Positions 44,695 to 52,967 of a stretch of 64,000 nt of DNA are shown one piece after another (positions within the stretch are counted from its first letter, which is position 1; the number at the start of each line of letters is the position of its first letter). Under the pieces are notes generated by a model. That model did no database searches. It saw nothing but the letters and a program-made list of their open reading frames with translations, and was not told where the DNA came from. Location of the stretch: positions 310,001 to 374,000 of the forward strand of contig CP159918.1 of assembly GCA_040616305.1 (NCBI GenBank), written 5' to 3'. The DNA comes from UBA1876 sp003446665 (GTDB lineage Bacteria > Synergistota > Synergistia > Synergistales > Thermovirgaceae). Made by a program: the position numbers and the translations under genes.

Positions 44695-44818
44695 GTCGAT
44701 CCGCAGGACTAAGGTTGCGTTGTTTTACTGTGCATTGCAGGCCTGCGGCTCGATAAAACCCATGACAGTGAAAGAAACGAGTTTTGTAACCAAAGAAACA
44801 AAAAAGCTTGATGACTGA

Positions 44819-44836
44819 CACGGACGGGTGTCCGTG
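44819..44836. repeat. Third CACGGAC/GTCCGTG hairpin, abutting the zincin-DUF72 gene
   Basis: A seven-base perfect inverted repeat with a GGGT loop is identical to the hairpin ending repeat B2. It lies 12 bases before the ATG of the next gene, within its leader, so it may affect translation of that gene. Confidence 0.8.
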
Positions 44837-44848
44837 TGTAAGAAGGTG

Positions 44849-46003
44849 ATGTCGGAAGATATGGCGGGAAATATGGTATTTGCAGGTGAAGCGGAACGAA
44901 CATGGCTTCAGGAACTGGCTTCGGCATGGTCGGTCAGGCTTTGTTTCAGAAAAAGCCTCGGGGCAGACATGTTCGCCCGTATAACCATAAGTTCCGACGG
45001 CGATGCGTGGGTGGAGATGCTTGAAGGCTTCGAACCGGAGGAATATTACCGCCGATGGGGTAACAGGGACATCGAGCCGCCGGAACTTTTCAGGTTCCTT
45101 CTGCTGCATGAGATAGCCCACCGGGAACTCGGACACGAAAGACAGAAGATCCTTCCGGGGCTTCGGACAAGGCGGGACTGGCAGGATGCCATAAAAAACA
45201 GGGAAGACGAAACCGACCAATGGGCCAGGGAGCGTCTCAGAAACCCCTGGCCAAACCCGGAGGGCACCGGGCGATGCCTGGTCGGCTGCAGCGGTTGGTC
45301 CTACGAATCGTGGCGCGGCAACTATTATCCGGGGGACCTTAAATCGGTTGAATGGCTTTCACATTACACAAGGGATTTCCCGACAACTGAGATCAACATG
45401 TCCTTCTACCGCCTGCCGAACGAAAAGATAATACTCTCCTGGGCGAAGAGAGTTCATCCCCGGTTCGTTTTCGCTGCAAAAGGTTCGAGGAGGATAACCC
45501 ACTACAAACGTCTTGAAAACTGTAGTGAAGAGACGAAACGGTTTCTCCGGCGCATGGCACTTTTACCCCAGCTTTCCTGCATCCTCTGGCAGCTTCCTCC
45601 TTCGCTCGAATACGACCCCTCGCTTCTGGACAACTTCTGCAGACTGCTGCCCGGCCACAGGCGACAGTCCGTCGAGTTCAGGCACCCGTCCTGGTGGGAA
45701 AATCTGGATGAAACGGCGGACATCCTTTCGCGATACCGGATAGCCTTTACGGGAGTAAGCCGCAAGGGTCTACCCGATTACGCGCCCTTGACGGCCGATT
45801 TTTCATATTTTCGTTTCCATGGTCTCGGTGACAGTCCATACCAGTGGTCTTATACCAGGGAGGAGCTCAAACCCTGGGCAAAGCGTATTAAAAACATGAG
45901 CGAAAAAGGCGTGGACGTTTACGCTTATTTCAACAACGATGCCGACGCCAGAGCCGTCGAAAACGCAAGGGACCTGGCGGAGATGGTGGCTGAAACCCCT
46001 TAA
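44849..46003 (+). CDS. HExxH zincin domain fused to DUF72 (YecE-like) domain
   Basis: This 384-residue protein has two parts. The N-terminal part (about 1-138) holds LLHEIAHRELGHERQ at residues 85-99: a HExxH zinc motif with a following GH, and REDETDQWARERL at about 118-130, which could supply the third ligand as in ImmA/IrrE-type peptidases. The C-terminal part (about 142-384) is a DUF72 TIM barrel with GCSGWSYESWRGNYYP, TEINMSFYRLP, LWQLPPSLEYD, SVEFRHPSWW and YFRFHG. DUF72 proteins usually stand alone at about 240-270 residues and have no proven reaction. The start is uncertain: ATG at 44849 has AGAAGG very close upstream; ATG 44861 or GTG 44828 (inside the hairpin) are alternatives. Confidence 0.82.
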   Translation: MSEDMAGNMVFAGEAERTWLQELASAWSVRLCFRKSLGADMFARITISSDGDAWVEMLEGFEPEEYYRRWGNRDIEPPELFRFLLLHEIAHRELGHERQKILPGLRTRRDWQDAIKNREDETDQWARERLRNPWPNPEGTGRCLVGCSGWSYESWRGNYYPGDLKSVEWLSHYTRDFPTTEINMSFYRLPNEKIILSWAKRVHPRFVFAAKGSRRITHYKRLENCSEETKRFLRRMALLPQLSCILWQLPPSLEYDPSLLDNFCRLLPGHRRQSVEFRHPSWWENLDETADILSRYRIAFTGVSRKGLPDYAPLTADFSYFRFHGLGDSPYQWSYTREELKPWAKRIKNMSEKGVDVYAYFNNDADARAVENARDLAEMVAETP

Positions 46004-46032
46004 GCTGAAATGGCCGTAAAACAGCAAGTATT

Positions 46033-46935
46033 TCAGTCCGAGTCATTTCTTGCCGCTTTTTCGAGGATCCTGCAAAAGGAGCAAATTTCCCCCGTTGTTC
46101 CCTGTCCGCACTTTTTGCAGGGCAAAAGCTGCGGAGTATCGCCTGGAAAGAGAGCTTTCCCGTGTTTTAAAAACCCGAGGAGAAAATGGTGTTTAGTCCC
46201 CGGCGAAAGGTTTTCCAGCATGTTGAGGGCTTTTTTGTAGCCTATCGATGTGGCTCCTTTCGACAGGGGGCAATCCTCTATTATGTAGTCGATCCCTCGC
46301 ACAACGGTGTAGGCCGCTGTTTCGCGCTCGGTAAGGCGCACCAGTGGTTTTGCCTTGCCTGAGAGGCCTGTTTTTTGGGGAAGCAGAGGCGACTGACGCC
46401 CCAGGTAGCCCATCTGCCAGTGCAAGAGGTTCCCCAAGAGGGTCGCGGCCTCGTCGTCCAGGTTGTGACCCGTGAGAATAAGGTCGAAGCCGTGGGTTGC
46501 GGCGAAACGATTCATGAAGTAGCGTTTGACGGTGCCGCAGACGGAGCAGGGTTCAAAGCGCACTCTGTGTGCAAGACCGGGGATGCTGAAGCCTGTTTCT
46601 TTTTGGACGTCGATGCAGTGAAGAGTCAGTTTTTCCCTTGTGGCGAAAGCTTCTGCCTTCTGCTGCGACCTGTCCGAATATCCTTCGATACCCAGGTGAA
46701 GATAAAGCCCTTCAGCGTTATATCCCAAGGAGTTGAGGATGTCCCATAATGCCAGGCTGTCCTTGCCGCCCGAAACGGCAACGAGAAGCCTGTCGTTTTC
46801 CGAAAAAAGGCGGAAAGAAGAGATGGCCCGCTCCACCTGCCTGTGGACGTGTTCGATAAAGTGGTGCGCGCAAAAGCCCGCGTTGTGTCTTTTAATGTCT
46901 ATGATGGCCGGTTCACCGCAGGTAACGCATTTCAT
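46033..46935 (-). CDS. ttuA: TtuA/TtcA-family tRNA thiolation ATPase
   Basis: This 300-residue PP-loop ATPase has an N-terminal zinc finger (CVTCGEPA...CAHH), SGGKDS (about residue 54-59), catalytic cysteines in EPCSVCGTVKRYFMN and EDCPL, GHNLDDEA, and a C-terminal zinc finger (PCKKCGQGTTGEICSFC). The two-finger layout and lengths match TtuA (2-thiouridine at tRNA position 54) better than TtcA. A ThiS-like carrier ending in GG is encoded 27 bases upstream on the same strand, as expected for a TtuA/TtuB system. ATG at 46935 with GGAGGTG upstream is preferred to a GTG inside that ribosome site. Confidence 0.85.
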   Translation of the reverse strand: MKCVTCGEPAIIDIKRHNAGFCAHHFIEHVHRQVERAISSFRLFSENDRLLVAVSGGKDSLALWDILNSLGYNAEGLYLHLGIEGYSDRSQQKAEAFATREKLTLHCIDVQKETGFSIPGLAHRVRFEPCSVCGTVKRYFMNRFAATHGFDLILTGHNLDDEAATLLGNLLHWQMGYLGRQSPLLPQKTGLSGKAKPLVRLTERETAAYTVVRGIDYIIEDCPLSKGATSIGYKKALNMLENLSPGTKHHFLLGFLKHGKALFPGDTPQLLPCKKCGQGTTGEICSFCRILEKAARNDSD

Positions 46936-46962
46936 GGTTAACGGCACCTCCACTGTACGGAC

Positions 46963-47160
46963 TCAGCCACCGGAGACAGCCGGGCGTATTTCTACATAGT
47001 CGGAGTCGTTTATCATCACATCGGGTGTTGCGAGGGCGCCATTGACGATGACGATGACCGTCTCAGGGTTTATTTCAAGATCCCTCAACAGTTTCCATAC
47101 GCTGCAGGGTTTTTTCAACTCGATTTCCCGGTTTTTGCGGTTCGGCAAAAGAAGGTTCAA
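46963..47160 (-). CDS. ttuB: ThiS/TtuB-like ubiquitin-fold sulfur carrier
   Basis: This 65-residue beta-grasp protein ends PAVSGG; the terminal di-glycine is the thiocarboxylation site. It reads MNLLLPNRKNREIELKK, then VIVIVNGALATPDVMINDSDYVEIRP. The TTG at 47160 has GGGAGG eight bases upstream; longer in-frame versions have no better start. Adjacency to the TtuA-like ATPase supports a sulfur-carrier role in tRNA 2-thiolation. An alternative is a ThiS for thiamine, but no thi genes are nearby. Confidence 0.8.
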   Translation of the reverse strand: MNLLLPNRKNREIELKKPCSVWKLLRDLEINPETVIVIVNGALATPDVMINDSDYVEIRPAVSGG

Positions 47161-47252
47161 AAGACACACCTCCCGAAACCTCGCCTTTTGCAACAAGCTA
47201 GCGCATATCGTTGCCGTATGTCAAAAGCAGTGCGTCCTTGCAGGTGGTAGCC

Positions 47253-47960
47253 TTATAGGGATACAAAACGTCTTAAAGTCGTCTGGAGGGTTTCGTGCTG
47301 TATCTTTGTGGTTTCGAATTTAAAAAGAGAGAAAACGATCTGAATGCAAAAACCTATACCGAAAGCGGCGAGAACCGTTCCGAGCCCGACGGGTCCTCCG
47401 AGCAGCCATCCTGTGAAAACCGTCGCCCCCTCAACAATGGTGCGGCAAAGGCCTACCGGAAGATGTGTCTTTCTTTCCAGCACCACCATGAGGCTGTCCC
47501 GCGGCCCTGCGCCGAAGCCGGAATCGATGTAAAAATAAGACGCCAGGGATATTACGAAAAGTCCAGCCGTCATCATGGCTATGCCCCCAAACAAGCCGCC
47601 CATAGTGGGAATAATGTCCAGAAACAGGGTCGCGTCGATGACAAGTCCGATCAAAAGCATGTTAAGAATTGTCCCGAGGCCTAGTTTTTCCCCCGCCAGG
47701 GCAACGGCTACGCAAACCAGGAAACCGACGGCGATGCTTGCCGTTCCTATGGAAATGTCGAAAAGGTTCGCCACCCCCTGGTGGAAGACATCCCATGGGG
47801 CGAAACCGAGATTGGCTTTCATGGTCATGACTATGCCGAGTCCGAAAAGAACCAGGCCAAAAATCAGTTTGAAGAAACGCAACCAGAACTTTGTCAAATA
47901 ACGGGCCCCGCATTCGCTAAAACACGTGTTTTTGGCTAACTCCGGTGGAGAGGATACCAT
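47253..47960 (-). CDS. YczE/YitT-like membrane protein
   Basis: The product has 235 residues and five to six membrane helices. MTMKANLGFAPWDVFHQGVA near residue 45 and YFYIDSGFGAGPRDSLMVVL near 140 are the typical repeated blocks of the YczE/YyaS group, whose function is unknown. The first about 25 residues are polar and include two cysteines, and the true start may lie downstream near the TKFWLRFF segment. It follows the sulfur carrier on the same strand with a 92-base gap. Confidence 0.75.
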   Translation of the reverse strand: MVSSPPELAKNTCFSECGARYLTKFWLRFFKLIFGLVLFGLGIVMTMKANLGFAPWDVFHQGVANLFDISIGTASIAVGFLVCVAVALAGEKLGLGTILNMLLIGLVIDATLFLDIIPTMGGLFGGIAMMTAGLFVISLASYFYIDSGFGAGPRDSLMVVLERKTHLPVGLCRTIVEGATVFTGWLLGGPVGLGTVLAAFGIGFCIQIVFSLFKFETTKIQHETLQTTLRRFVSL

Positions 47961-48242
47961 ATTGTGCGTCGATTCGCAGGGTCAAATAGACGTTGTTTTT
48001 GTAACTGTAAATGGCCGGCGAATCGGTTAAAAGCACCGGAATTTTGTTCGTGAGCCTGGCGGGTGTATTCTATCCTTATAGTTTTTTTGAAATCGGCCGC
48101 CGGGCAAACGTGAGATTGTGCCTATACGTCATTTGGCGTAGGCAAATCCCCTGGCCTTAATCTAATATAGGTGCTGCGCGTGGCGTTTCACGATCGCGTG
48201 ATTCCAGCAGTTCACTAAAGATACCGAAAGGGGCTGCCTCCT
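47961..48242. other. Intergenic region with one copy of the short family A repeat
   Basis: These 282 bases have no gene. At 47968-48002 the sequence GTCGATTCGCAGG...ACGTTGTTTTT repeats the unit at 44696-44730, where it reads GTCGATCCGCAGG...GCGTTGTTTT. A second feature is a short hairpin GCCTA...TAGGC near 48119-48143. No clear promoter for the following TPR gene was found. Confidence 0.6.
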
Positions 48243-49421
48243 TTGAGAAAGAAAATATTGCCGGTTGTGCGTTTACGCCTTGCTTTTGCAATTTCGCTTG
48301 TTGTAATTTCATTTGTCATCTGCGGCATTAATATTTTACCAGCAGTGGCGGACGAGCCAAATCCGGTTGAGCTGGTCGAAAAGGGAGTGGAAAAGGCCAA
48401 AGCGGGTGAATTCAGGGAAGCGCTGGACCTTTTGACACAGGCCTTGGAACTTCGGCCCGACCAGCCGGAGATCCATTTCAACATCGGAGTCGTTCTTGAA
48501 AACCTGGGAAGATACGAGGAAGCCATTAAGCACTACGAGGAGCTGATCCGCCTGAAACCCGATTTCCCCGGAGGGTACAACAACCTGGGGAACGCCTACT
48601 GGAAGACCGGAAACATCAACGAAGCCGGAAAGATGTTTCGACGGGCCCTGGAAGTAGACCCCGATTATGAACTGGCCAAAATCAATCTCGGAAACGTCCT
48701 GCTTGCTCAAAAACAGCCTGAAGAAGCGCTTTCAGTCTTTTCCGAATTGAAAGAAAAAAATACCGGTTCTGCACAGGTTTATTACCTTGAGGGTCGGGCG
48801 TTGACCCTTTTGGGGCGCTACGAAGAGGCCATCAGTGACTTCGAAAAAGCACTGTCCATCGACCCCGGAATGCAGGACGCGCTATTTCACATGGGACTGG
48901 CTTGGGGCATGCTTGGAAACCGTGAGAAGGAGATAGAAACTTTACGCAAATTCGTGGAAGCAAAACCCGACGACGCGGCGGGGCACCTGCAGCTCGGTAC
49001 GGCCCTGACCAGAAGCAGGAATTACCGGGAAGCTGAAGTTTCATTGAAGCGGGCGGTAGAACTGGATCCCCAGTCTTTTGCCGCCTGGAACAACCTCGGT
49101 CAGGTGTTGGTAACTATGGGGAAATACGACGAAGCCCGTAAGGCTGCGGAAACCGCCGTGGCCATAAATCCGGGCTCCCCACTGGCATATAACAGCCTCG
49201 GTTTCGCGCTGGTGGGCCTGGATCAGTACGCGGATGCCGCAAAGGCCTTTCGGGAGTCCATCAGCCTGGAGCCTGATTTCGCAGACCCCCACTACGGTCT
49301 GGGCGTGGCTGCCATTCTTTTGAACGACAGGGAAACGGCAGAGAAACAATTGAAGATACTCGAGGGTCTCCATCCCGGGATGGCAAGACAACTGGAAGGT
49401 TTTCTCAAACAGGGGGAGTGA
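48243..49421 (+). CDS. Exported TPR-repeat protein
   Basis: The product has 392 residues, with a signal peptide or anchor (about 1-37, ending LPAVADEP) followed by about ten TPR units from residue 40 to 385; conserved positions are visible in RYEEAIKHYEELIRLKPDF, NNLGNAYWKTGNINEAGKM and YNSLGFALVGLDQYADA. TTG at 48243 with AAAGGGG upstream is the start. It probably scaffolds protein complexes outside the membrane. The next gene begins 6 bases after the stop, so the two products probably act together. The protein at 1-638 is a likely paralogue. Confidence 0.85.
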   Translation: MRKKILPVVRLRLAFAISLVVISFVICGINILPAVADEPNPVELVEKGVEKAKAGEFREALDLLTQALELRPDQPEIHFNIGVVLENLGRYEEAIKHYEELIRLKPDFPGGYNNLGNAYWKTGNINEAGKMFRRALEVDPDYELAKINLGNVLLAQKQPEEALSVFSELKEKNTGSAQVYYLEGRALTLLGRYEEAISDFEKALSIDPGMQDALFHMGLAWGMLGNREKEIETLRKFVEAKPDDAAGHLQLGTALTRSRNYREAEVSLKRAVELDPQSFAAWNNLGQVLVTMGKYDEARKAAETAVAINPGSPLAYNSLGFALVGLDQYADAAKAFRESISLEPDFADPHYGLGVAAILLNDRETAEKQLKILEGLHPGMARQLEGFLKQGE

Positions 49422-49427
49422 TATCAC

Positions 49428-50087
49428 GTGAAGCGAAAACATTTCCTGATTGCGGCGGCTTTACTGCTTTTTACCCTTTATCTTGTGGGAACGGTATGGG
49501 CACTCGACTCATCGCTGGATTCGGGTGCGGCCGATGAAGATTTCAGCGCAATAGAAAAAGAGCTCGAAAAGGCCATCCAGGAGGGCAAGATATCGATCCC
49601 TTCAAGACCGTCCTTTGAAGAAAATGAAGGACCAACGGAACTTTGCGAGGGTATGTCCCATTGGGTAACCTACTCCGCCAAGGGGAGTCGCTCGGAAGCC
49701 AGGCACGGCTTCATCGAGATCGAGGGCTACACCGTACCGGACGTTTTCACCAGTCTGGTGTACAAGGGCATAGGTGTCACTTTCAGCAGTCGGTCTTATC
49801 ATTGGGGCGATGATGGCTATTGGCCGAGTGCCAAGGTAGCCGTACCTGAGGTAGAAGGTCCGTCCCTTTCGGAAACAGACAAAGAAACAGGATGGAAGAT
49901 TACGGACAAAAGGCCTGCCGGTCTTCCGGAAAACTGGGTCTATGTAGAGTGGGAAGAGGGGGCCGCTTTCGTGGCGCCGGACAGACTTAAGGATTTTGTC
50001 GAAAAGATGGGACTACCCCTGATTCCCAGGGAAGGCAATTTGCTGGAAAAACCTCTGACGGAACTTCCCCCGGCGGAGAGCACCTGA
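49428..50087 (+). CDS. Exported protein of unknown function, partner of TPR protein
   Basis: The product has 219 residues and a signal peptide (about 1-25, VGTVWA). After a short acidic helix (EDFSAIEKELEKAIQEGKI), the middle (about 75-185) reads as a compact beta-rich domain with several Trp and Tyr (MSHWVTYSAKGSRSEARHGFIE; GVTFSSRSYHWGDDGYWPSAKV). I do not recognise the family. The GTG start has GGGGGAG upstream. It is probably cotranscribed and coupled with the TPR gene just before it. It ends in a strong terminator. Confidence 0.72.
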   Translation: MKRKHFLIAAALLLFTLYLVGTVWALDSSLDSGAADEDFSAIEKELEKAIQEGKISIPSRPSFEENEGPTELCEGMSHWVTYSAKGSRSEARHGFIEIEGYTVPDVFTSLVYKGIGVTFSSRSYHWGDDGYWPSAKVAVPEVEGPSLSETDKETGWKITDKRPAGLPENWVYVEWEEGAAFVAPDRLKDFVEKMGLPLIPREGNLLEKPLTELPPAEST

Positions 50088-50116
50088 AATTAAAAACCGC
50101 CCCGGAGGGGCGAGTC

Positions 50117-50146
50117 AAAAATGCGGCCCCTTAGGGCCGCATTTTT
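50117..50146 (+). terminator. Intrinsic terminator after the TPR/exported-protein pair
   Basis: A perfect 13-bp stem (50117-50129 with 50134-50146) starts AAAAATGCGG on the left and ends CCGCATTTTT on the right, with a four-base loop. It lies 29 bases past the stop. The T's are part of the arm. Confidence 0.88.
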
Positions 50147-50233
50147 GTAGAGGGCATATCGGGTTTTTCACGGGACCGGCCGTGGTGCTGATATACTGAA
50201 ATATGATGTTTCGGTTTCTTTGGAGGTGCCGGC

Positions 50234-51565
50234 ATGAAGGGGAATCAAAATGAATTTTCGGAAGAAAGGCTGACCTTGAAGCTTGAAGTTACGGACACCG
50301 TCGTTTGCGAATACCTCAGACGCTTCAGTGAAAACGAACGTCCCCAAAAGGCTCTGGACGCGCTGAAAGTCGGTGTCATAGCCATTCAGTCTGCTTCCCC
50401 TTCGCTTGACACAAGGGTGGTGGAAGAAAAGTTCCGCCAGGTGGAGAAGGAAATGGACGACAAGATCGCCTCCTTCAGGGATGACCTGAGGGAGCGGCTG
50501 GAACAATATTTCCGCGCCGAAAGCGGCTCGGTTCCCTTGTGCATAGAGCGTCACTTCGGAGAAAACGGCAGTGTCTCCAGGATTCTCGAGACCTACTTCA
50601 ATGCCGAGAAGGGACGCCTTTGTGACATACTGGAGGGCAAGGTGGGCCCCAACAGCTACATCGGCCGCCAGATGGACCCGAACAACCGGGAGGGGCTCCA
50701 AAACCGCATCGAAAAGACAGTGGAAGAGATACTCAGGGAAGGCTCCAGCCGCATACTCGAATCCTTCTCCCTGGACGACGAATCCAGTGCCATCAGCCGG
50801 CTCAAGCGCTCCCTCAGGGAAGAGATAGAAAAACTCCAGAAAGCCACGGCGGACCACTATGCCGAAATCAAAAGCCTTATCGAGAAGGAAAAGGGGCGTC
50901 TCGAGGAGGCGGAAAGGGGCACCGCCAAGGGACGTGACTTTGAGACGGCCCTTTATGAATACCTCGCGGCCTCGGCCCGCGGTCTCGAGGACGAGTCGGA
51001 AAACACCTCCGGTTCCAAGGGGCTCGTGGCATACGAAAAGGTCGGCGACTACGTGGTCCGTCTGGGGGAAACCACCCGGGCGCCCGGCAAGGCAATAGTT
51101 TTCGAGGCTAAGAAGGCGTCGGGCTATACGCTTAAAAAAACCCTTGAAGAGCTTGACAGGGCCAAGAAAAATCGTGGGGCCGAAATCGGTATTTTCGCAT
51201 TCTGCAAGGGCATGGAACCTCCCGAGGTAGAGGACTTCTACAGGTCCGGCAACGATTTCATCGTCACCGTCGACGAAAAGCTTCTGGTCGAAGGCAAACC
51301 CCTTCTTTTCTTCGACGCCGCCTACAGGATCGCCAGGACGCTGATCGTCTCGAGGATCCGGGAAGAGGAAGAACAAGCTGTGGACACGGACTACATCCGC
51401 AGCGAGATCGAAAACATCACCGGGGCGCTTCGCTACGCCTCGGATGTTCTGACCAAGGTCAACACTATTCGAAACAGCGCCGATACCATCGAAAAAGACA
51501 TGGACAAGCTAAAGGGAAAGATAGAGGAACACCTGACGAACATAGCCGCCCACCTTCCCTCCTGA
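50234..51565 (+). CDS. Coiled-coil protein with PD-(D/E)XK nuclease-like domain
   Basis: The product has 443 residues. The N-terminal 220 residues are highly charged and helical, with coiled-coil stretches (EEKFRQVEKEMDDKIASFRDDL; KLQKATADHYAEIKSLIEKEK). At about 230-345 there is a restriction-fold-like pattern: RDFETALYEYL (first Glu), EKVGDYVVRL (Asp after GD), and AIVFEAKKASG (E-x-K). A short C-terminal coiled coil follows (TIEKDMDKLKGKIEEHL). The pattern recalls RmuC/DUF2130-type proteins, but no family match is claimed. No DNA-repair or defence genes flank it. It starts at ATG after TGGAGGTG. Confidence 0.72.
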   Translation: MKGNQNEFSEERLTLKLEVTDTVVCEYLRRFSENERPQKALDALKVGVIAIQSASPSLDTRVVEEKFRQVEKEMDDKIASFRDDLRERLEQYFRAESGSVPLCIERHFGENGSVSRILETYFNAEKGRLCDILEGKVGPNSYIGRQMDPNNREGLQNRIEKTVEEILREGSSRILESFSLDDESSAISRLKRSLREEIEKLQKATADHYAEIKSLIEKEKGRLEEAERGTAKGRDFETALYEYLAASARGLEDESENTSGSKGLVAYEKVGDYVVRLGETTRAPGKAIVFEAKKASGYTLKKTLEELDRAKKNRGAEIGIFAFCKGMEPPEVEDFYRSGNDFIVTVDEKLLVEGKPLLFFDAAYRIARTLIVSRIREEEEQAVDTDYIRSEIENITGALRYASDVLTKVNTIRNSADTIEKDMDKLKGKIEEHLTNIAAHLPS

Positions 51566-51676
51566 CGCACCGTGCAAAGGTTTTTGTTTTCCGAAAAAAC
51601 AAGAAGCCTTGCAAAAAAGAGCAAAAGGAGTAGTATCTGTTTCCGGCGCCACAATCCGAAGCCGGAGATGAAATAA

Positions 51677-52942
51677 ATGACCACGGAACAGTTGCTCGGC
51701 GTCGGGATCTTTGTCCTGACTTATGGATTCATCATAACGGAACGCCTACACCGTCTTAAGGCCGTTTTTTTGGGTTTCTCCCTTGTGTTACTTTTTCATA
51801 TCGTGCGGCAGGAGGATATCTTTACCTACATAGATTTCAACACTATAGGCCTGCTTCTCGGTATGATGATTCTCGTCGGAATAGTAATGAAAACCGGCAT
51901 CATCGAGTATGTAGCCGCCGAGGCAGTGAAGTACAGCAAGGGCAACGCCTGGCTGCTTCTCGTTTTTTTGTCGGCCCTTACGGCCGTAACCTCGGCTTTC
52001 ATAGACAACGTGACGACGATCCTTTTGATAGGCCCCATAGCCCTGGCGGTGGCGGACGTGCTGGACATAAGCCCGCTGCCGTTTATATATGCCGAAATCT
52101 TCGCTTCCAATATCGGCGGCACGGCGACGCTTATCGGTGATCCGCCTAACCTTCTCATAGGCTCGGCAGCGGGCCTCACCTTCAACGAATTCCTGCTCAA
52201 CCTGGGGCCGGCGGTCCTGCTTTCGATGGGTGTGCTTTTTTGTATTTTGTACCTTTGGTATGGAAAGGATCTTCGAAAAGCCTCCGAAGGCGAGTGGAAC
52301 TTCAGAGAACCCAAAAAACCAGCCGACAAAAAATTGACCGCGCGCGTGCTTTTTGTCCTGGCGCTGGTACTTGTCGGTTTTCTTCTCCACGGGCGTCTGC
52401 ACCTCGAGGCAGCCACGGTGGCTTTGGCCGGCGCGACGCTGGGGCTTATACTCTGCCCGGTTGATGTCGAAGAAGTCCTGCACCACGTCGACTGGGTGAC
52501 TATCCTCTTCTTTTCGACATTGTTCATGCTCGTGGGGACTCTCGAACACCTTGGCGTTATCCATATGCTTGCGCAGGGAATGTTCGGCCTTGTAGGAGAC
52601 CACTTCAGGATACTTTCCATGATTTTGATCTGGGCTTCCGGGGTTGTCTCCGCCGTCATAGACAACGTTCCCTACACTGCGGCTGTTATCCCGCTTGTCC
52701 GGGAAATTGCCGACATCGGGGGTTTCGATACGGGCCCACTCTGGTGGTCGTTGGCCCTGGGTGCCTGCCTGGGCGGCAACGGGACCCTGGTCGGAGCTTC
52801 CGCTAACCTCGTCATGGTCGGCATAGCAGGAAAGAGCGGCATCAGGATCAATTTTGCGAAATTCCTCGGCCGGGGCATGCTCGTCATGGTTTCCACACTG
52901 GCTCTTTCCACCCTTTACGTTTACTTGCGGTATCTTTTATAG
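51677..52942 (+). CDS. ArsB/NhaD-like (P-protein) membrane transporter
   Basis: This 421-residue protein has about 11-12 membrane helices in two inverted halves. The first half has TSAFIDNVTTILLIGPIAL and FASNIGGTATLIGDPPNLLIGS, the second VSAVIDNVPYTAAVIPLV and GGNGTLVGASANLVMVG. The DNV/GGTxTxxGDPPN pairs are the signature of the ion-transporter superfamily group holding ArsB, NhaD and the P protein. The substrate could be Na+/H+, arsenite or an anion. No ars genes are nearby. It converges with cysK. Confidence 0.85.
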   Translation: MTTEQLLGVGIFVLTYGFIITERLHRLKAVFLGFSLVLLFHIVRQEDIFTYIDFNTIGLLLGMMILVGIVMKTGIIEYVAAEAVKYSKGNAWLLLVFLSALTAVTSAFIDNVTTILLIGPIALAVADVLDISPLPFIYAEIFASNIGGTATLIGDPPNLLIGSAAGLTFNEFLLNLGPAVLLSMGVLFCILYLWYGKDLRKASEGEWNFREPKKPADKKLTARVLFVLALVLVGFLLHGRLHLEAATVALAGATLGLILCPVDVEEVLHHVDWVTILFFSTLFMLVGTLEHLGVIHMLAQGMFGLVGDHFRILSMILIWASGVVSAVIDNVPYTAAVIPLVREIADIGGFDTGPLWWSLALGACLGGNGTLVGASANLVMVGIAGKSGIRINFAKFLGRGMLVMVSTLALSTLYVYLRYLL

Positions 52943-52967
52943 ACGGGCCGAACGATCTGTATGTCTT

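Larger units (their letters stand above)
44316..44840. repeat. Non-coding repeat cluster with two repeat families
   Basis: No gene is visible in these 525 bases. Family A consists of short units of the form CTGCAGG-(A/T-rich, 6-9 bases)-GCGTTGT. They lie near 44311-44332 (degenerate start), 44389-44412, 44451-44474 and 44701-44724, with a further copy outside at 47974-47996. A1 and A2 also share a following GGGCCGTCG(T/C)CCTGCA segment. Family B consists of two tandem copies of about 100 bases (44491-44594 and 44595-44694) that are nearly identical, plus a third degenerate copy ending at 44836. Each B copy ends with a CACGGAC-4-base-GTCCGTG hairpin. Confidence 0.85.

Noticed and set aside
50168..51376. 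Long antisense frame over the coiled-coil nuclease-like gene
   Set aside because: It covers the terminator-proximal region and has no ribosome site; the plus frame has a good start and coherent domains.
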